Assembly: GCF_902499175.1 (NCBI RefSeq)
Contig: NZ_CABVQC010000028.1
Location: 1 to 64,000 of the forward strand
Length of the DNA: 64,000 nt
Origin: Burkholderia aenigmatica
GTDB taxonomy: Bacteria > Pseudomonadota > Gammaproteobacteria > Burkholderiales > Burkholderiaceae
Reading direction: 5' to 3'
Shown here: positions 41,455 to 51,500 of the stretch, piece after piece
Position numbering within the stretch: the stretch's first letter is position 1
Layout: each line of letters begins with the position of its first letter
Notes under the pieces: generated by a model
The model's input: only the letters and a program-made list of their open reading frames with translations
Told to the model about the DNA's origin: nothing
Databases searched by the model: none
Position numbers and translations under genes: made by a program

Positions 41455-42963
41455 TCATTTCAGCTGATAGGCCGGATCCATCAGCAGCGCCTCGAGATAT
41501 GCGCTGCCGGTCGAATCCGTGTCGATCGCCGCGACCGGCGACAGCTGCAGCACCGCATGCTGCAACTGAAGCTCGGTCGACAAGCCCGCGATCGCCTGCG
41601 GCCGCGCGCGATATTGCGCCAGCCAGCGCTCGAGGTCGAAACGCAGGCCGGCGCGCGCGGGCTTGGCAGGCGCACCGCGCATACCCGCGGCGGACGCCGT
41701 ATCGACCACCGGCATTGCGTGCGCGCGGGCATTCGTCGGCGGCGCCATCGCATGCGCCGGCGGGTGCATGCCGGCCGTTTCCGTCGCGCGGAACAGTTGC
41801 TCGACGAACTGCTTGCGTGCGAGCAGCGTGGTGCTGTTGATCCACAGCGCGCCGCCCGGCCAGCCCTTCACGTTTGGCGGGTAGAACAGGTTCTGCCCGA
41901 GCGTGCGCACGGTGTTCGCAAGCATCTGCGGATCGCCGTATGAAACGTCGAACAGCCGCACCGACCCGACGACGAAATCCGCCGGCGATTTGACGAGCAC
42001 GCCGCGGTTGCGTGGATCCCAGAATGCGTCGGTCGACCACAGCGCGGCGAGCGCCGCGCGAATGTCGTGGCCGCTCGTGCGAAACCGCTCGGCCACCGCA
42101 TCGAGCGCCGCCGGGTCGGGCGTATCCGACACGAACTCGCGCCACAGCTTGCCGGCGATGAACCGCGCGGTGCCGGGCCGCTTCAGCAGGATGTCGAGAA
42201 AGCCGTCGCCGTCGAACGGCCCCGTTTCGCCGAGGATCGTCTTGTCGCCCGCATCGTGCAAATCCGGCCGCACCTCGAAGCGATAAGTATCGGGATCGAC
42301 CGTCCAGCCCGTCATCGCACGCGCGGCTTCGGTCACGTCGTACTGCGTGTAATGCCCTTCGCCGAGCGTGAACAGCTCCATCACCTCGCGCGCGAAGTTC
42401 TCGTTCGGGCGCCCCTTGCGATTGCTCGCGCCGTCGAGATACTGCAGCATCGCCGGATCCTTCGCGACCGCGTGCAGCAGCGTGCCGAAGTTGCCGAGCG
42501 CCTCGCGGCGAAACAGCGCGTTCTGCGCGGCCATCGTCTGCGGGTAAGGTACCTTGTCCTGCCCCGACGTGAAGTGCCCGTGCCAGAACAGCGTCATGCG
42601 CTCGGTCAACGGCGACGGCGTGACGATCATCTCGTTGACCCACGCCGCGCGCAGCGCATCGTACCGAACGTTGCGCTCGCGCTGCTCGTCGCGCCGCATG
42701 TCGGGGGTCAGTGCCTGGCGCTGCGCGCGCGTCGGCGGCAGCTCGGCGATCCAGTCGGGCCACGTCGTGACGGGGTCGCGGCGCACGTTGCCGAGCGTGT
42801 CGGCCACGACCTGCGCGCGCGTCATGCCGACGATGCGCGCGACATCGGCGGGTGCGGGAGAAAAACCGGTCCGGCTCAGGAAAAACAACGCATCGTCGGC
42901 GTCGAGCGGCGACTGCATAGCTGGCGACGGCGCCGGTGCGGCAGCGTTCGCTTTCATCGTCAT
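41455..42963 (-). CDS. DUF1800 family protein
   Basis: This 502-residue protein carries the DUF1800 landmarks: FFLSRTGFSPAPADVARIVG, MTLFWHGHFTSGQDKV, LGNFGTLLHAVAKDPAML and NENFAREVMELFTLGEGHY. The ATG at 42957 has a better spaced GGAG than the one at 42963. It forms an operon with the DUF1501 gene. The biochemical role is unknown. Confidence 0.88.
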   Translation of the reverse strand: MTMKANAAAPAPSPAMQSPLDADDALFFLSRTGFSPAPADVARIVGMTRAQVVADTLGNVRRDPVTTWPDWIAELPPTRAQRQALTPDMRRDEQRERNVRYDALRAAWVNEMIVTPSPLTERMTLFWHGHFTSGQDKVPYPQTMAAQNALFRREALGNFGTLLHAVAKDPAMLQYLDGASNRKGRPNENFAREVMELFTLGEGHYTQYDVTEAARAMTGWTVDPDTYRFEVRPDLHDAGDKTILGETGPFDGDGFLDILLKRPGTARFIAGKLWREFVSDTPDPAALDAVAERFRTSGHDIRAALAALWSTDAFWDPRNRGVLVKSPADFVVGSVRLFDVSYGDPQMLANTVRTLGQNLFYPPNVKGWPGGALWINSTTLLARKQFVEQLFRATETAGMHPPAHAMAPPTNARAHAMPVVDTASAAGMRGAPAKPARAGLRFDLERWLAQYRARPQAIAGLSTELQLQHAVLQLSPVAAIDTDSTGSAYLEALLMDPAYQLK

Positions 42964-43089
42964 GGACTCCCGGAACGCACCGGCGGTGCGGATGCCGGTA
43001 CAACGGCAATCGGCAGGCGAAAGTTGACGGAAAAATTGCTACGAATCTTTTCCGAGCGAGGTATTTCGCGCAGCGCGAAAGACGGCGCG

Positions 43090-43368
43090 TCAGCGCTTGT
43101 ACAGCTCGCGAACGGCGTCCTCGATGTGCTGGCGCAAAAGGTGGCGCTCCTCGGGCGTCATGTGCCCGTCGCGGCGGCGCTGTTCGAGATCGGGAGGCAC
43201 GGCGGAACGGACCGTCATCTCGGCGGCACGGTCGGACTGCGGCGCTTTGCCGCGCGGCAGCTTGCGCGACGATGCGCCCTGCTCGGGGCGCTGCGCATAC
43301 GCGAAGTTCGACGCATACGGACCGGCAAGTGCGATCGTCAGCATCACTGCAATCCGGGCAGATCGCAT
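43090..43368 (-). CDS. Small exported protein upstream of DUF1800
   Basis: This 92-residue protein starts at ATG 43368 (MRSARIAVMLTIALAGPYAS), with a signal peptide ending near FAYA-QR. The mature part is charged and helical (LEQRRRDGHMTPEERHLLRQ), a pattern of periplasmic heavy-metal or stress proteins. It lies divergent to ompR. No family assigned. Confidence 0.65.
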   Translation of the reverse strand: MRSARIAVMLTIALAGPYASNFAYAQRPEQGASSRKLPRGKAPQSDRAAEMTVRSAVPPDLEQRRRDGHMTPEERHLLRQHIEDAVRELYKR

Positions 43369-43557
43369 GACCGTCCTCGCTTCTTTGGTCGATTTGTTCC
43401 CTTCGTCACGCGGCAACCGGCTACCTCTGGTACTTGAAAAACCCTGCGGAATTCGGGTGTGCAAAGATGAAAGATGGAGTGCAGGGGAGTATCTACCGAA
43501 TTTCGGCTTCGAGTAAAGGAATCTCTATAGCCTGCCTTTACTCCGCGCGACACTACG

Positions 43558-43582
43558 GGTAAATTTTGTAACCGACTGTAAC
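43558..43582 (+). promoter_or_regulatory. Helically phased TGTAAC repeats upstream of ompR
   Basis: TGTAAC occurs at 43567-43572 and 43577-43582, exactly 10 bp apart, and a degenerate GGTAAA precedes at 43558-43563. OmpR/PhoB-family regulators bind such 10-11 bp phased direct repeats. The site ends 44 bases before the ompR start, so autoregulation is possible. Confidence 0.5.
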
Positions 43583-43626
43583 GCACGAAAATACGCGGCC
43601 GTGCGTCAATTCCCATTCGCGATAAG

Positions 43627-44361
43627 ATGCCGATCATGGAAACGAAAAACCCCTCCAAGATTCTCGTCGTCGACGACGACCCGCGCCTGCGCGATCTGCT
43701 GCGCCGCTATCTCGGCGAGCAGGGTTTCAATGTCTACGTCGCGGAAAACGCGACCGCAATGAACAAGCTCTGGGTACGCGAGCGTTTCGACCTGCTCGTG
43801 CTCGACCTGATGCTCCCGGGCGAAGACGGCCTGTCGATCTGCCGCCGCCTGCGCGGCAGCAACGACCGCACGCCGATCATCATGCTCACCGCGAAGGGCG
43901 AAGATGTGGATCGCATCGTCGGCCTCGAGATGGGCGCCGACGATTACCTGCCGAAGCCGTTCAACCCGCGCGAACTCGTCGCGCGCATTCATGCGGTGCT
44001 GCGCCGCCAGGCGCCGGCCGAACTGCCGGGCGCGCCGTCGGAAACCACCGAGGTGTTCGAGTTCGGCGAGTTCTCGCTGAACCTCGCGACGCGCACGCTG
44101 ACGAAATCCGGCCAGGAAATTCCGCTCACCACCGGCGAATTCTCGGTGCTGAAGGTGTTCGCGCGTCATCCGCGCCAGCCGCTGTCGCGCGAGAAGCTGA
44201 TGGAACTCGCACGCGGTCGTGAATACGAAGTGTTCGACCGCAGCCTCGACGTCCAGATCTCGCGCCTGCGCAAGCTGATCGAACCGGATCCGGGCAGCCC
44301 GCGTTTCATCCAGACCGTCTGGGGCCTCGGCTACGTGTTCATCCCGGACGGCGCCGCCTGA
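43627..44361 (+). CDS. ompR: Response regulator OmpR
   Basis: This 244-residue protein has a receiver domain (ILVVDDDPRLRDLLRRYL; phospho-acceptor Asp in LDLMLPGEDG; Lys in LPKPFNPRE) and a winged-helix output domain (LTTGEFSVLKVFARHPRQPL; SLDVQISRLRKLIE). The ATG at 43636 (METKNPSK) is an alternative start. It is followed by the EnvZ gene and controls envelope genes in response to osmotic or acid stress in relatives. Confidence 0.92.
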   Translation: MPIMETKNPSKILVVDDDPRLRDLLRRYLGEQGFNVYVAENATAMNKLWVRERFDLLVLDLMLPGEDGLSICRRLRGSNDRTPIIMLTAKGEDVDRIVGLEMGADDYLPKPFNPRELVARIHAVLRRQAPAELPGAPSETTEVFEFGEFSLNLATRTLTKSGQEIPLTTGEFSVLKVFARHPRQPLSREKLMELARGREYEVFDRSLDVQISRLRKLIEPDPGSPRFIQTVWGLGYVFIPDGAA

Positions 44362-44400
44362 TCTTTTCCTTTCCGGTTTCGCCCGCCCACGGCCCGTCCC

Positions 44401-45762
44401 ATGCGTATCGACCGGCGCCTCCTGCAGCTCGCGTTCGGCGGGCTGTTCTGGCGCACCTTCCTGCTGATCGCGCTGCTGATCTCGGTCAGTCTCGCCGCGT
44501 GGTTCCAGAGCTTTCGCGTGATCGAGCGCGAGCCGCGTGCGCAGCGCGTCGCGCTGCAGCTCGTCGCGGTCGTGAAGCTCACGCGCACTGCCCTGCTCTA
44601 TTCCGATCCCGATCTGCGGCGCGCGCTGCTGCAGGATCTCGAGAGCAACGAGGGCGTGCGCGTGTACCCGCGCGAAAAGACCGACAAGTTCAAGCTGCAG
44701 CCCGACGAGTCGCTGAACCGCCTGATCGAACACGACATCCGCAGCCGTCTCGGCGACGATACCGTGATCGCGCAGTCGGTCAACGACATTCCCGGCGTGT
44801 GGATCAGCTTCAAGATCGACGACGACGATTACTGGGTCGCGCTCGATCGCGACCAGCTCGACAACGTCACCGGCCTGCAGTGGGCCGGCTGGGGGCTATT
44901 CGCGCTCGCGTTGTCGCTATTCGGCTCCGCGTTCATCACAAGCCTGGTGAACCGGCCGTTCTCGCGGCTTGCGCTCGCCGCGCGGCAGATCGGCTCGGGT
45001 CAGACACCCGAGCTGCTGCCCGAGCGCGGAATGGGCGTCGCGGCCGATACCAACCGCAGCTTCAACCAGATGGTGCGCGACCTCGAGCAGCTCGAGGCAG
45101 ACCGCGCGCTGATGCTCGCGGGCATCTCGCACGACCTGCGCACGCCGCTCGCGCGGCTGCGGCTCGAAACCGAGATGAGCCCGTCCGACCAGGCGACCAA
45201 GGACGCGATGGTCGACGACATCGAACAGATGGATCGCATCATCGCGGCCTTCATCGATTACGCGCGCCCGTCGCAACGCAAACCGGAGCCCGTCGACCTG
45301 TCGTCGATCGCGCAGGAAGTCGCTGCGCGCGTGTCGGGCGAGGATGGCGTCGAGATCCGCACGCGGCTGGCGCCGAGCGCGGTGATCGAAGCCGACGAGA
45401 CCGACATGCGCCGCGTGATCGGCAACCTCGTCGAGAACGCACGCAAGTATGGCCAAAGCAAGCAGGACGGCGTGTCGCGCATCACGCTCGAGACGCGCGT
45501 GTCGCACGCGCGCGTCGAGCTGTCGGTGAGCGACGAAGGCCCCGGCATCCCCGAGGATCAACTGCCGCTCGTGATGCGGCCGTTCTACCGCGTCGACACC
45601 GCGCGCACCAAGGCGGACGGCACGGGCCTCGGGATGGCGATCGTGCTGCGCCTCGTGGGCCGCTATCGCGGCGCGCTGCGCCTGCGCAATCGCAACCCCG
45701 AAGCGGGCCTCGAAGTCACGCTCGAATTCCCCGGCGCCGGCAAGGCGCGTGCGACTGCGTGA
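44401..45762 (+). CDS. envZ: Sensor kinase EnvZ
   Basis: This 453-residue histidine kinase has an N-terminal membrane segment (FLLIALLISVSLAAWF), a periplasmic sensor part, a second span (LFALALSLFGSAFITSL), a HAMP region, the H box AGISHDLRTPLARLR and the ATPase boxes NLVENARKYG, SDEGPGIP and GTGLGMAIV. It phosphorylates and dephosphorylates OmpR, encoded just upstream. Confidence 0.93.
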   Translation: MRIDRRLLQLAFGGLFWRTFLLIALLISVSLAAWFQSFRVIEREPRAQRVALQLVAVVKLTRTALLYSDPDLRRALLQDLESNEGVRVYPREKTDKFKLQPDESLNRLIEHDIRSRLGDDTVIAQSVNDIPGVWISFKIDDDDYWVALDRDQLDNVTGLQWAGWGLFALALSLFGSAFITSLVNRPFSRLALAARQIGSGQTPELLPERGMGVAADTNRSFNQMVRDLEQLEADRALMLAGISHDLRTPLARLRLETEMSPSDQATKDAMVDDIEQMDRIIAAFIDYARPSQRKPEPVDLSSIAQEVAARVSGEDGVEIRTRLAPSAVIEADETDMRRVIGNLVENARKYGQSKQDGVSRITLETRVSHARVELSVSDEGPGIPEDQLPLVMRPFYRVDTARTKADGTGLGMAIVLRLVGRYRGALRLRNRNPEAGLEVTLEFPGAGKARATA

Positions 45763-45814
45763 CGCGCTCGCGCACGCTTCTTGCACTGCACACTATCGAT
45801 CCGGTTGAAAAAAG

Positions 45815-45869
45815 CTATGAAGGTCGTTAGTCAAAATCTATTGAAGCGACTAATTAATAGTGTTATAGT
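45815..45869 (+). promoter_or_regulatory. ahpC promoter with possible OxyR site
   Basis: TTGAAG (45841-45846), a 17-bp spacer and TATAGT (45864-45869) form a sigma-70 promoter. Immediately upstream, TTAG (45827) and CTAT (45838) are spaced 11 bp, with another CTAT at 45815. This partly fits the ATAG-N7-CTAT pattern of OxyR, but the match is incomplete. Confidence 0.5.
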
Positions 45870-45951
45870 TTTGCCCATGCTGTCACATCATCGTTGCAGC
45901 ACCGAGGTAGCTTGACTCAGTCCTCTTCCCAACTCATACAGGAGTATCCGC

Positions 45952-46500
45952 ATGAAAACCGTGGGCGATAAACTCGAAGCTTTCACCGTCGTAGCCGCGA
46001 AGCCGGGCTTCAACAATCACGAGGAAAACGGCCAGTCGGCATTCGAGACCGTCACCGAAGCGTCGTTCCCGGGCAAGTGGAAGATCATCTACTTCTATCC
46101 GAAGGATTTCACGTTCGTGTGCCCGACGGAAATCGTCGAGTTCGCGAAGCTCACGAAGCAGTTCGAAGAGCGCGATGCCATCCTGCTGGGCGGCAGCTCG
46201 GACAACGAATTCGTCAAGCTCGCATGGCGCCGTGAGCACAAGGACCTGAACAAGCTGAACCACTACTCGTTCGGCGACGTCAAGGGCGAGCTGATCGACC
46301 AGCTCGGCGTGCGCGACAAGGAAGCCGGCGTGGCCCTGCGTGCAACGTTCATCGTCGATCCGGACAACACGATCCAGCACGTTTCGGTGAACAACCTGAA
46401 CGTCGGCCGCAGCCCGGAAGAAGTCCTGCGGATTCTGGACGGCCTGCAAACGGACGAACTGTGCCCGTGCAACCGTGCAGTCGGCGGCGCAACGCTGTAA
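45952..46500 (+). CDS. ahpC: Alkyl hydroperoxide reductase AhpC (peroxiredoxin)
   Basis: This 182-residue peroxiredoxin has the peroxidatic Cys in FTFVCPTEIVEFAK and a C-terminal CPCNRAVGG with the resolving Cys. It reduces organic and hydrogen peroxide. It pairs with AhpD next door, which can replace AhpF as electron donor, as in mycobacteria. An AGGAG site precedes the ATG. Confidence 0.93.
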   Translation: MKTVGDKLEAFTVVAAKPGFNNHEENGQSAFETVTEASFPGKWKIIYFYPKDFTFVCPTEIVEFAKLTKQFEERDAILLGGSSDNEFVKLAWRREHKDLNKLNHYSFGDVKGELIDQLGVRDKEAGVALRATFIVDPDNTIQHVSVNNLNVGRSPEEVLRILDGLQTDELCPCNRAVGGATL

Positions 46501-46516
46501 GCGCATCGATGCACGA

Positions 46517-46551
46517 AGCCCGCGGCGCACGTACTGCCTGCGGGCTTTTTT
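46517..46551 (+). terminator. Stem-loop with T-tract between ahpC and ahpD
   Basis: AGCCCGC and GCGGGCT pair around an 18-20 base loop, followed by six T residues. It probably attenuates read-through so that AhpC is made in excess over AhpD. Confidence 0.75.
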
Positions 46552-46576
46552 AACGGCCAACCCATAGGAGATATCA

Positions 46577-47104
46577 ATGGAATTCATCAACTCGATTAAG
46601 GCACGTATTCCCGACTACGCGAAGGACATTCGCCTGAACCTCGACGGCACGATCTCGCGCTCGTCGCTCGAAGGCACCGACGCGGTCGGCGTTGCGCTGG
46701 CGGCGGCGATCGCAGCGAAGAGCACGGTGCTCATCAAGACGATCCGCGAGGCCGGCGTGCTGTCGCCCGAAGAGACGAACGCCGTGCTGACGGCGGCCGC
46801 GCTGATGGGGATGAACAACACCTGGTATCCGTATGTCGAGATGGCCGACGACGCCGACCTGAAGACGCAGCGCGCCGAGCTGCGGATGGGTGCGTATGCG
46901 ACCCACGGCGGCGTCGACAAGCGCAAGTTCGAGATGTACGCGCTCGCCGCGTCGATCGTCGGCAAGTGCCACTTCTGCGTGAAGTCGCACTATGCGCTGC
47001 TGAAGAACGAGCAAGGGATGACTGTCACGCAGCTGCGCGACGTCGGCCGTATCGCGTCGGTGATCAACGCCGCCGCGCAAGTGATCGCCGCTGAAGGCGA
47101 GTAA
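46577..47104 (+). CDS. ahpD: Alkylhydroperoxidase AhpD
   Basis: This 175-residue protein has the carboxymuconolactone decarboxylase-type helical fold with the redox motif CHFCVKSH near residue 133. In the known system AhpD recycles AhpC using lipoylated proteins. It lies 76 bases after ahpC, past an attenuator-like stem-loop. Confidence 0.92.
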   Translation: MEFINSIKARIPDYAKDIRLNLDGTISRSSLEGTDAVGVALAAAIAAKSTVLIKTIREAGVLSPEETNAVLTAAALMGMNNTWYPYVEMADDADLKTQRAELRMGAYATHGGVDKRKFEMYALAASIVGKCHFCVKSHYALLKNEQGMTVTQLRDVGRIASVINAAAQVIAAEGE

Positions 47105-47157
47105 GCGGTTGCACCACCCGGCCGGCAGCCACGCCGGCCTGGTCGCCGCGCCAAACG

Positions 47158-47186
47158 AAAATGCCACGCATCCGCGTGGCATTTTC
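47158..47186. terminator. Bidirectional terminator between ahpD and ispF
   Basis: AAAATGCCACGC (47158-47169), loop ATCC, and GCGTGGCATTTT (47174-47185) form a perfect 12-bp stem with A/T ends on both sides. It suits the convergent genes around it. Confidence 0.88.
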
Positions 47187-47234
47187 ATTTCCGCGGCGCG
47201 GCGCGCCGGTCGAACCGCGCGCCGCAGCCGGGCG

Positions 47235-47720
47235 TCAGCCGCCCTGCTTCACCAGCAGCGCCGCGGCCTGCGCCTCGATCCCCTCGCCGCGGCCGAGATA
47301 GCCGAGCTTCTCGTTGGTCTTCGCCTTCACGTTCACGCGATCGAGCGGCAGCCCGAGATCGGCCGCGATGTTCGCGCGCATCCCGTCGATATGCGGTGCC
47401 AGCTTCGGCGCCTGGGCGATTACCGTACTGTCGACGTTCTGGATCGTGAAGCCGGCCGCCTTGATCCGTGCCACGCACTCGCGCAGCAGCACGCGGCTGT
47501 CGGCGCCCTTGAAGGCCGCGTCCGTGTCGGAGAAATGGCGGCCGATGTCGCCGAGCGCCGCCGCGCCGAACAGCGCGTCGGTGATCGCGTGCAGCAGCAC
47601 GTCCGCGTCCGAGTGGCCGAGCAGGCCGCGTTCGTAAGGAATCGTCACGCCGCCGATGATGAGGGGGCGCCCCTCGACGAGCTGGTGCACGTCGTAGCCT
47701 TGTCCGATTCTGAAATCCAT
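47235..47720 (-). CDS. ispF: 2-C-methyl-D-erythritol 2,4-cyclodiphosphate synthase
   Basis: This 161-residue enzyme of the MEP isoprenoid pathway shows the metal-binding DVH ([17 protein letters not shown]), [20 protein letters not shown] and [13 protein letters not shown]. It makes the cyclodiphosphate that follows the IspD and IspE products. It lies 28 bases after ispD in one operon. Confidence 0.95.
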   Translation of the reverse strand: MDFRIGQGYDVHQLVEGRPLIIGGVTIPYERGLLGHSDADVLLHAITDALFGAAALGDIGRHFSDTDAAFKGADSRVLLRECVARIKAAGFTIQNVDSTVIAQAPKLAPHIDGMRANIAADLGLPLDRVNVKAKTNEKLGYLGRGEGIEAQAAALLVKQGG

Positions 47721-47748
47721 GCGTGTTCCGATTGAGAGGGGGTAAATG

Positions 47749-48462
47749 TCAGGAGGCGTTCGCAGGGCGCGCGGCGAGGATCGCCTCCGCGAGCGCGAAA
47801 TCTTCCGGGTACGTGACCTTGAAATTGCGCAGGCTGCCCTGCACGACGCGCGGCGTATGGCCTGCCCATTCGATCGCGCTCGCCTCGTCGGTCAGGTCGT
47901 GCCCTTCCCGCTGCGCGCGCAGGATCGCCTCGCGCAGCATGCCGATGCGGAACATCTGCGGCGTCTGCGCCTGCCACAACGCGTCGCGCGACTCGGTGCG
48001 CGCGATTGCGTCGCCGCCGGCCGGCACGCGCTTGAGCGTATCGGCCACCGGCAGCGCGACGATGCCGCCGACCGGATCGTCCTTCAGCGTCGCGACCAGC
48101 GTGCGGATCAGCTCCGGCGTGATGCCCGGGCGCGCGGCGTCGTGCACCAGCACCCAGTCGTGGTCGGTCGCGCCGAACTCGGCCAGCTCCAGCAGCCCGT
48201 TCAGCACCGACGCCTGGCGCGAGCCGCCGCCGCAGCGGCGCACCGCGAAGCGCAGCCCCGCGAAGCGGCGCGCGTCGAAATGGGAATCGTCGGGCGACAG
48301 GACGACGAGCGTCTGCGCGAATTCGCTGCACGCGTCGAACGCGGCGAGCGTGTAGTGCAGCAGCGCGCGGCCGGCCAGCGTGCGGTATTGCTTCGGCACG
48401 GCCGAACCGGAACGGCTGCCCGTGCCGGCACAGGGAATCAGGGCGAAAAGTCGGGGAGTCAC
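47749..48462 (-). CDS. ispD: 2-C-methyl-D-erythritol 4-phosphate cytidylyltransferase
   Basis: This 237-residue nucleotidyltransferase has the CTP-binding start [13 protein letters not shown] with [22 protein letters not shown] and [10 protein letters not shown]. It begins with GTG at 48462. It is divergent from mfd; the 83 bases between them hold a TATAAT (48503-48508) on the mfd strand. Confidence 0.95.
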   Translation of the reverse strand: MTPRLFALIPCAGTGSRSGSAVPKQYRTLAGRALLHYTLAAFDACSEFAQTLVVLSPDDSHFDARRFAGLRFAVRRCGGGSRQASVLNGLLELAEFGATDHDWVLVHDAARPGITPELIRTLVATLKDDPVGGIVALPVADTLKRVPAGGDAIARTESRDALWQAQTPQMFRIGMLREAILRAQREGHDLTDEASAIEWAGHTPRVVQGSLRNFKVTYPEDFALAEAILAARPANAS

Positions 48463-48545
48463 GAAGGGAAACGCCGGAAAGATGAAATCGAGAAGCGGAT
48501 TTTATAATAGGTCTTTCGTCTCGACCGGCGCACCGCGATGCGCCC

Positions 48546-51500
48546 GTGCACGCCACCCCTGTCGTCCCTATGCCAGATAACGCTTCCACCCCGTCCGCCT
48601 CGCCCATTGCCCGCGTCAAGTCCGGCCAGCGTTTCGCCTTCGACGGCGCGCATGGTTCCGCCGACGCGCTCGCCATCGCCCGTTATCTCGCCGACAACCG
48701 CCAGGAGGTGCCGCTCCTCGCGGTGATCTGTGCGAACGCGGTCGACGCGCAACGGCTCTCGCAAGAAATCCGCTACTTCTCGCCGGACGCGCGCGTGCGC
48801 CTGCTGCCGGACTGGGAAACGCTGCCGTACGACACCTTCTCGCCGCACCAGGACCTGGTATCCGAGCGTCTCGCGACGCTGCACGATCTCGGCGAGGGCC
48901 GCTGCGACATCCTGCTCGTGCCCGCGACCACCGCGCTGTACCGGATGCCGCCCGCGTCGTTCATGGCCGCGTACACGTTTGCATTCGCACAGGGCGAGCG
49001 GCTCGACGAAGCGAAGCTGAAGGCGCAGCTCACGCTGGCCGGCTACGAGCACGTGAGCCAGGTCGTGCGGCCCGGCGAATACTGCGTGCGCGGCTCGCTG
49101 ATCGACCTGTACCCGATGGGCTCGCCGCTGCCGTACCGGATCGACCTGTTCGACGACCAGGTCGACTCGATCCGCGCGTTCGACCCGGACACGCAGCGCA
49201 GCCTCTACCCGGTGCGCGACGTGCGGCTCCTGCCCGGCCGCGAGTTTCCGTTCGACGAAGCCGCGCGCACGGCCTTCCGCAGCCGCTGGCGCGAGACCTT
49301 CGAAGGCGACCCGAGCCGCGCGCCGATCTACAAGGACATCGGCAACGGCGTGCCGTCGGCCGGCATCGAGTATTACCTGCCGCTGTTCTTCGACGAAACC
49401 GCCACGCTGTTCCACTACCTGCCGCAGGATGCGCACCTGGTGTTCACCGGCGATCTCGAAGCGTCGATCCGCCGCTTCACGGCCGATACGAAGCAACGCC
49501 ATGCGTTCCTCGCGCACGATCGCGAGCGGCCGATCCTCGAGCCGCAGCGGCTGTTCCTGTCCGACGAGGATTTCTTCGCGTTCGCGAAGCCGTTCGCCCG
49601 CGTCGTGCTGCCCGCGCAGCCGGCCGGCGGCTGGGCGACGGCGCTACCCGAGCTCACCGTCGATCGCCATGCCGACGATCCGCTCGCGTCGCTGCGCACG
49701 TTCGTCGAATCGTCGGGCAAGCGCGTCCTGCTGACCGTCGAATCGGCCGGCCGCCGCGAGACGATCCTGCAACTGCTCGCCGAACACCATCTGCGCCCCG
49801 CGTCGAACGACCACTTCGCGGGCTGGCTCGAAAGCGACGAACGCTTCGCGCTCGGCGTCGCGCCACTTGCGAACGGCTTCGCGGTGCCGGGCGAAGGCTA
49901 TGCGGTCGTCACCGAGACCGAACTGTACGGCGCGCTCGGCCGCCGCGCGGGCCGCCGCCGGCAGGAGCAGGCGAGCAACGTCGACGCGATGGTGCGCGAC
50001 CTGTCGGAGCTGAAGGTCGGCGACCCGGTCGTCCACGCGCAGCACGGCATCGGCCGCTACATGGGCCTCGTGTCGATGGACCTCGGCGAAGGCGAGACGG
50101 AATTCCTGCATCTCGAATACTCGGGCGACAGCAAGCTCTACGTGCCCGTCGCGCAACTGCACGTGATCTCGCGCTACAGCGGCGCCGATCCCGACAGCGC
50201 GCCGTTGCACGCGCTCGGTTCCGGCCAGTGGGAGCGCGCGAAGCGCAAGGCCGCGCAGCAGATCCGCGATACGGCCGCCGAGCTGCTGAACCTGTACGCG
50301 CGCCGCGCGGCCCGCGAAGGCCACGCGTTCTCGCTCGATCCGCGCGACTACGTGAAGTTCGCCGAAAGCTTCGGCTTCGAGGAAACACCCGACCAGGCAG
50401 CCGCCATCGCGGCCGTGATCGGCGACATGACGAGCGGCAAGCCGATGGACCGCCTCGTGTGCGGCGACGTCGGCTTCGGCAAGACCGAGGTCGCGCTGCG
50501 CGCCGCGTTCATCGCGGTGCTGGGCGGCAAGCAGGTCGCGCTGCTGTCGCCGACCACGCTGCTCGCCGAGCAGCACACGCAGACCTTCGCCGACCGCTTC
50601 GCGGACTGGCCGGTGCGGATCGTCGAGCTGTCGCGCTTCAAGACCGCGAAGGAAGTCAACGCGGCGATCGCGCAGATCAACGAAGGCAGCGTCGACATCG
50701 TGATCGGCACGCACAAGCTGCTGTCGTCGGACGTGCAGTTCAAGCGCCTCGGCCTCGTGATCATCGACGAGGAACACCGCTTCGGCGTGCGCCAGAAGGA
50801 AGCGCTGAAGGCGCTGCGCGCGGAAGTCGACGTGCTGACGCTCACCGCGACGCCGATCCCGCGTACGCTCGGGATGGCGCTCGAAGGGCTGCGCGATTTC
50901 TCGGTCATTGCAACCGCGCCGCAGAAGCGCCTCGCGATCAAGACCTTCGTGCGCCGCGAGGAAGAAAGCGTGATCCGCGAGGCGATGCTGCGCGAGCTGA
51001 AGCGCGGCGGTCAGGTGTATTTCCTGCACAACGAGGTCGAGACGATCGAGAACCGCAAGACGATGCTCGAGGCGCTCGTGCCCGAAGCACGCATCGCGAT
51101 CGCGCACGGCCAGATGCACGAACGCGAACTCGAACGCGTGATGCGCGATTTCGTCGCGCAGCGCGCGAACGTGCTGCTGTGCACGACCATCATCGAGACC
51201 GGCATCGACGTGCCGAGCGCGAACACGATCATCATGCACCGCTCGGACAAGTTCGGCCTCGCGCAGCTCCACCAGTTGCGCGGCCGCGTCGGCCGCTCGC
51301 ATCACCAGGCCTATGCGTACCTGCTGGTCCACGATCCGCAGGCGCTGACCAAGCAGGCCCAGCGCCGGCTCGAAGCGATCCAGCAGATGGAGGAACTCGG
51401 TTCGGGCTTCTATCTCGCGATGCACGACCTCGAGATCCGCGGCACCGGCGAAGTGCTCGGCGACAAGCAGTCGGGCGAGATCCACGAGATCGGCTTCCAG

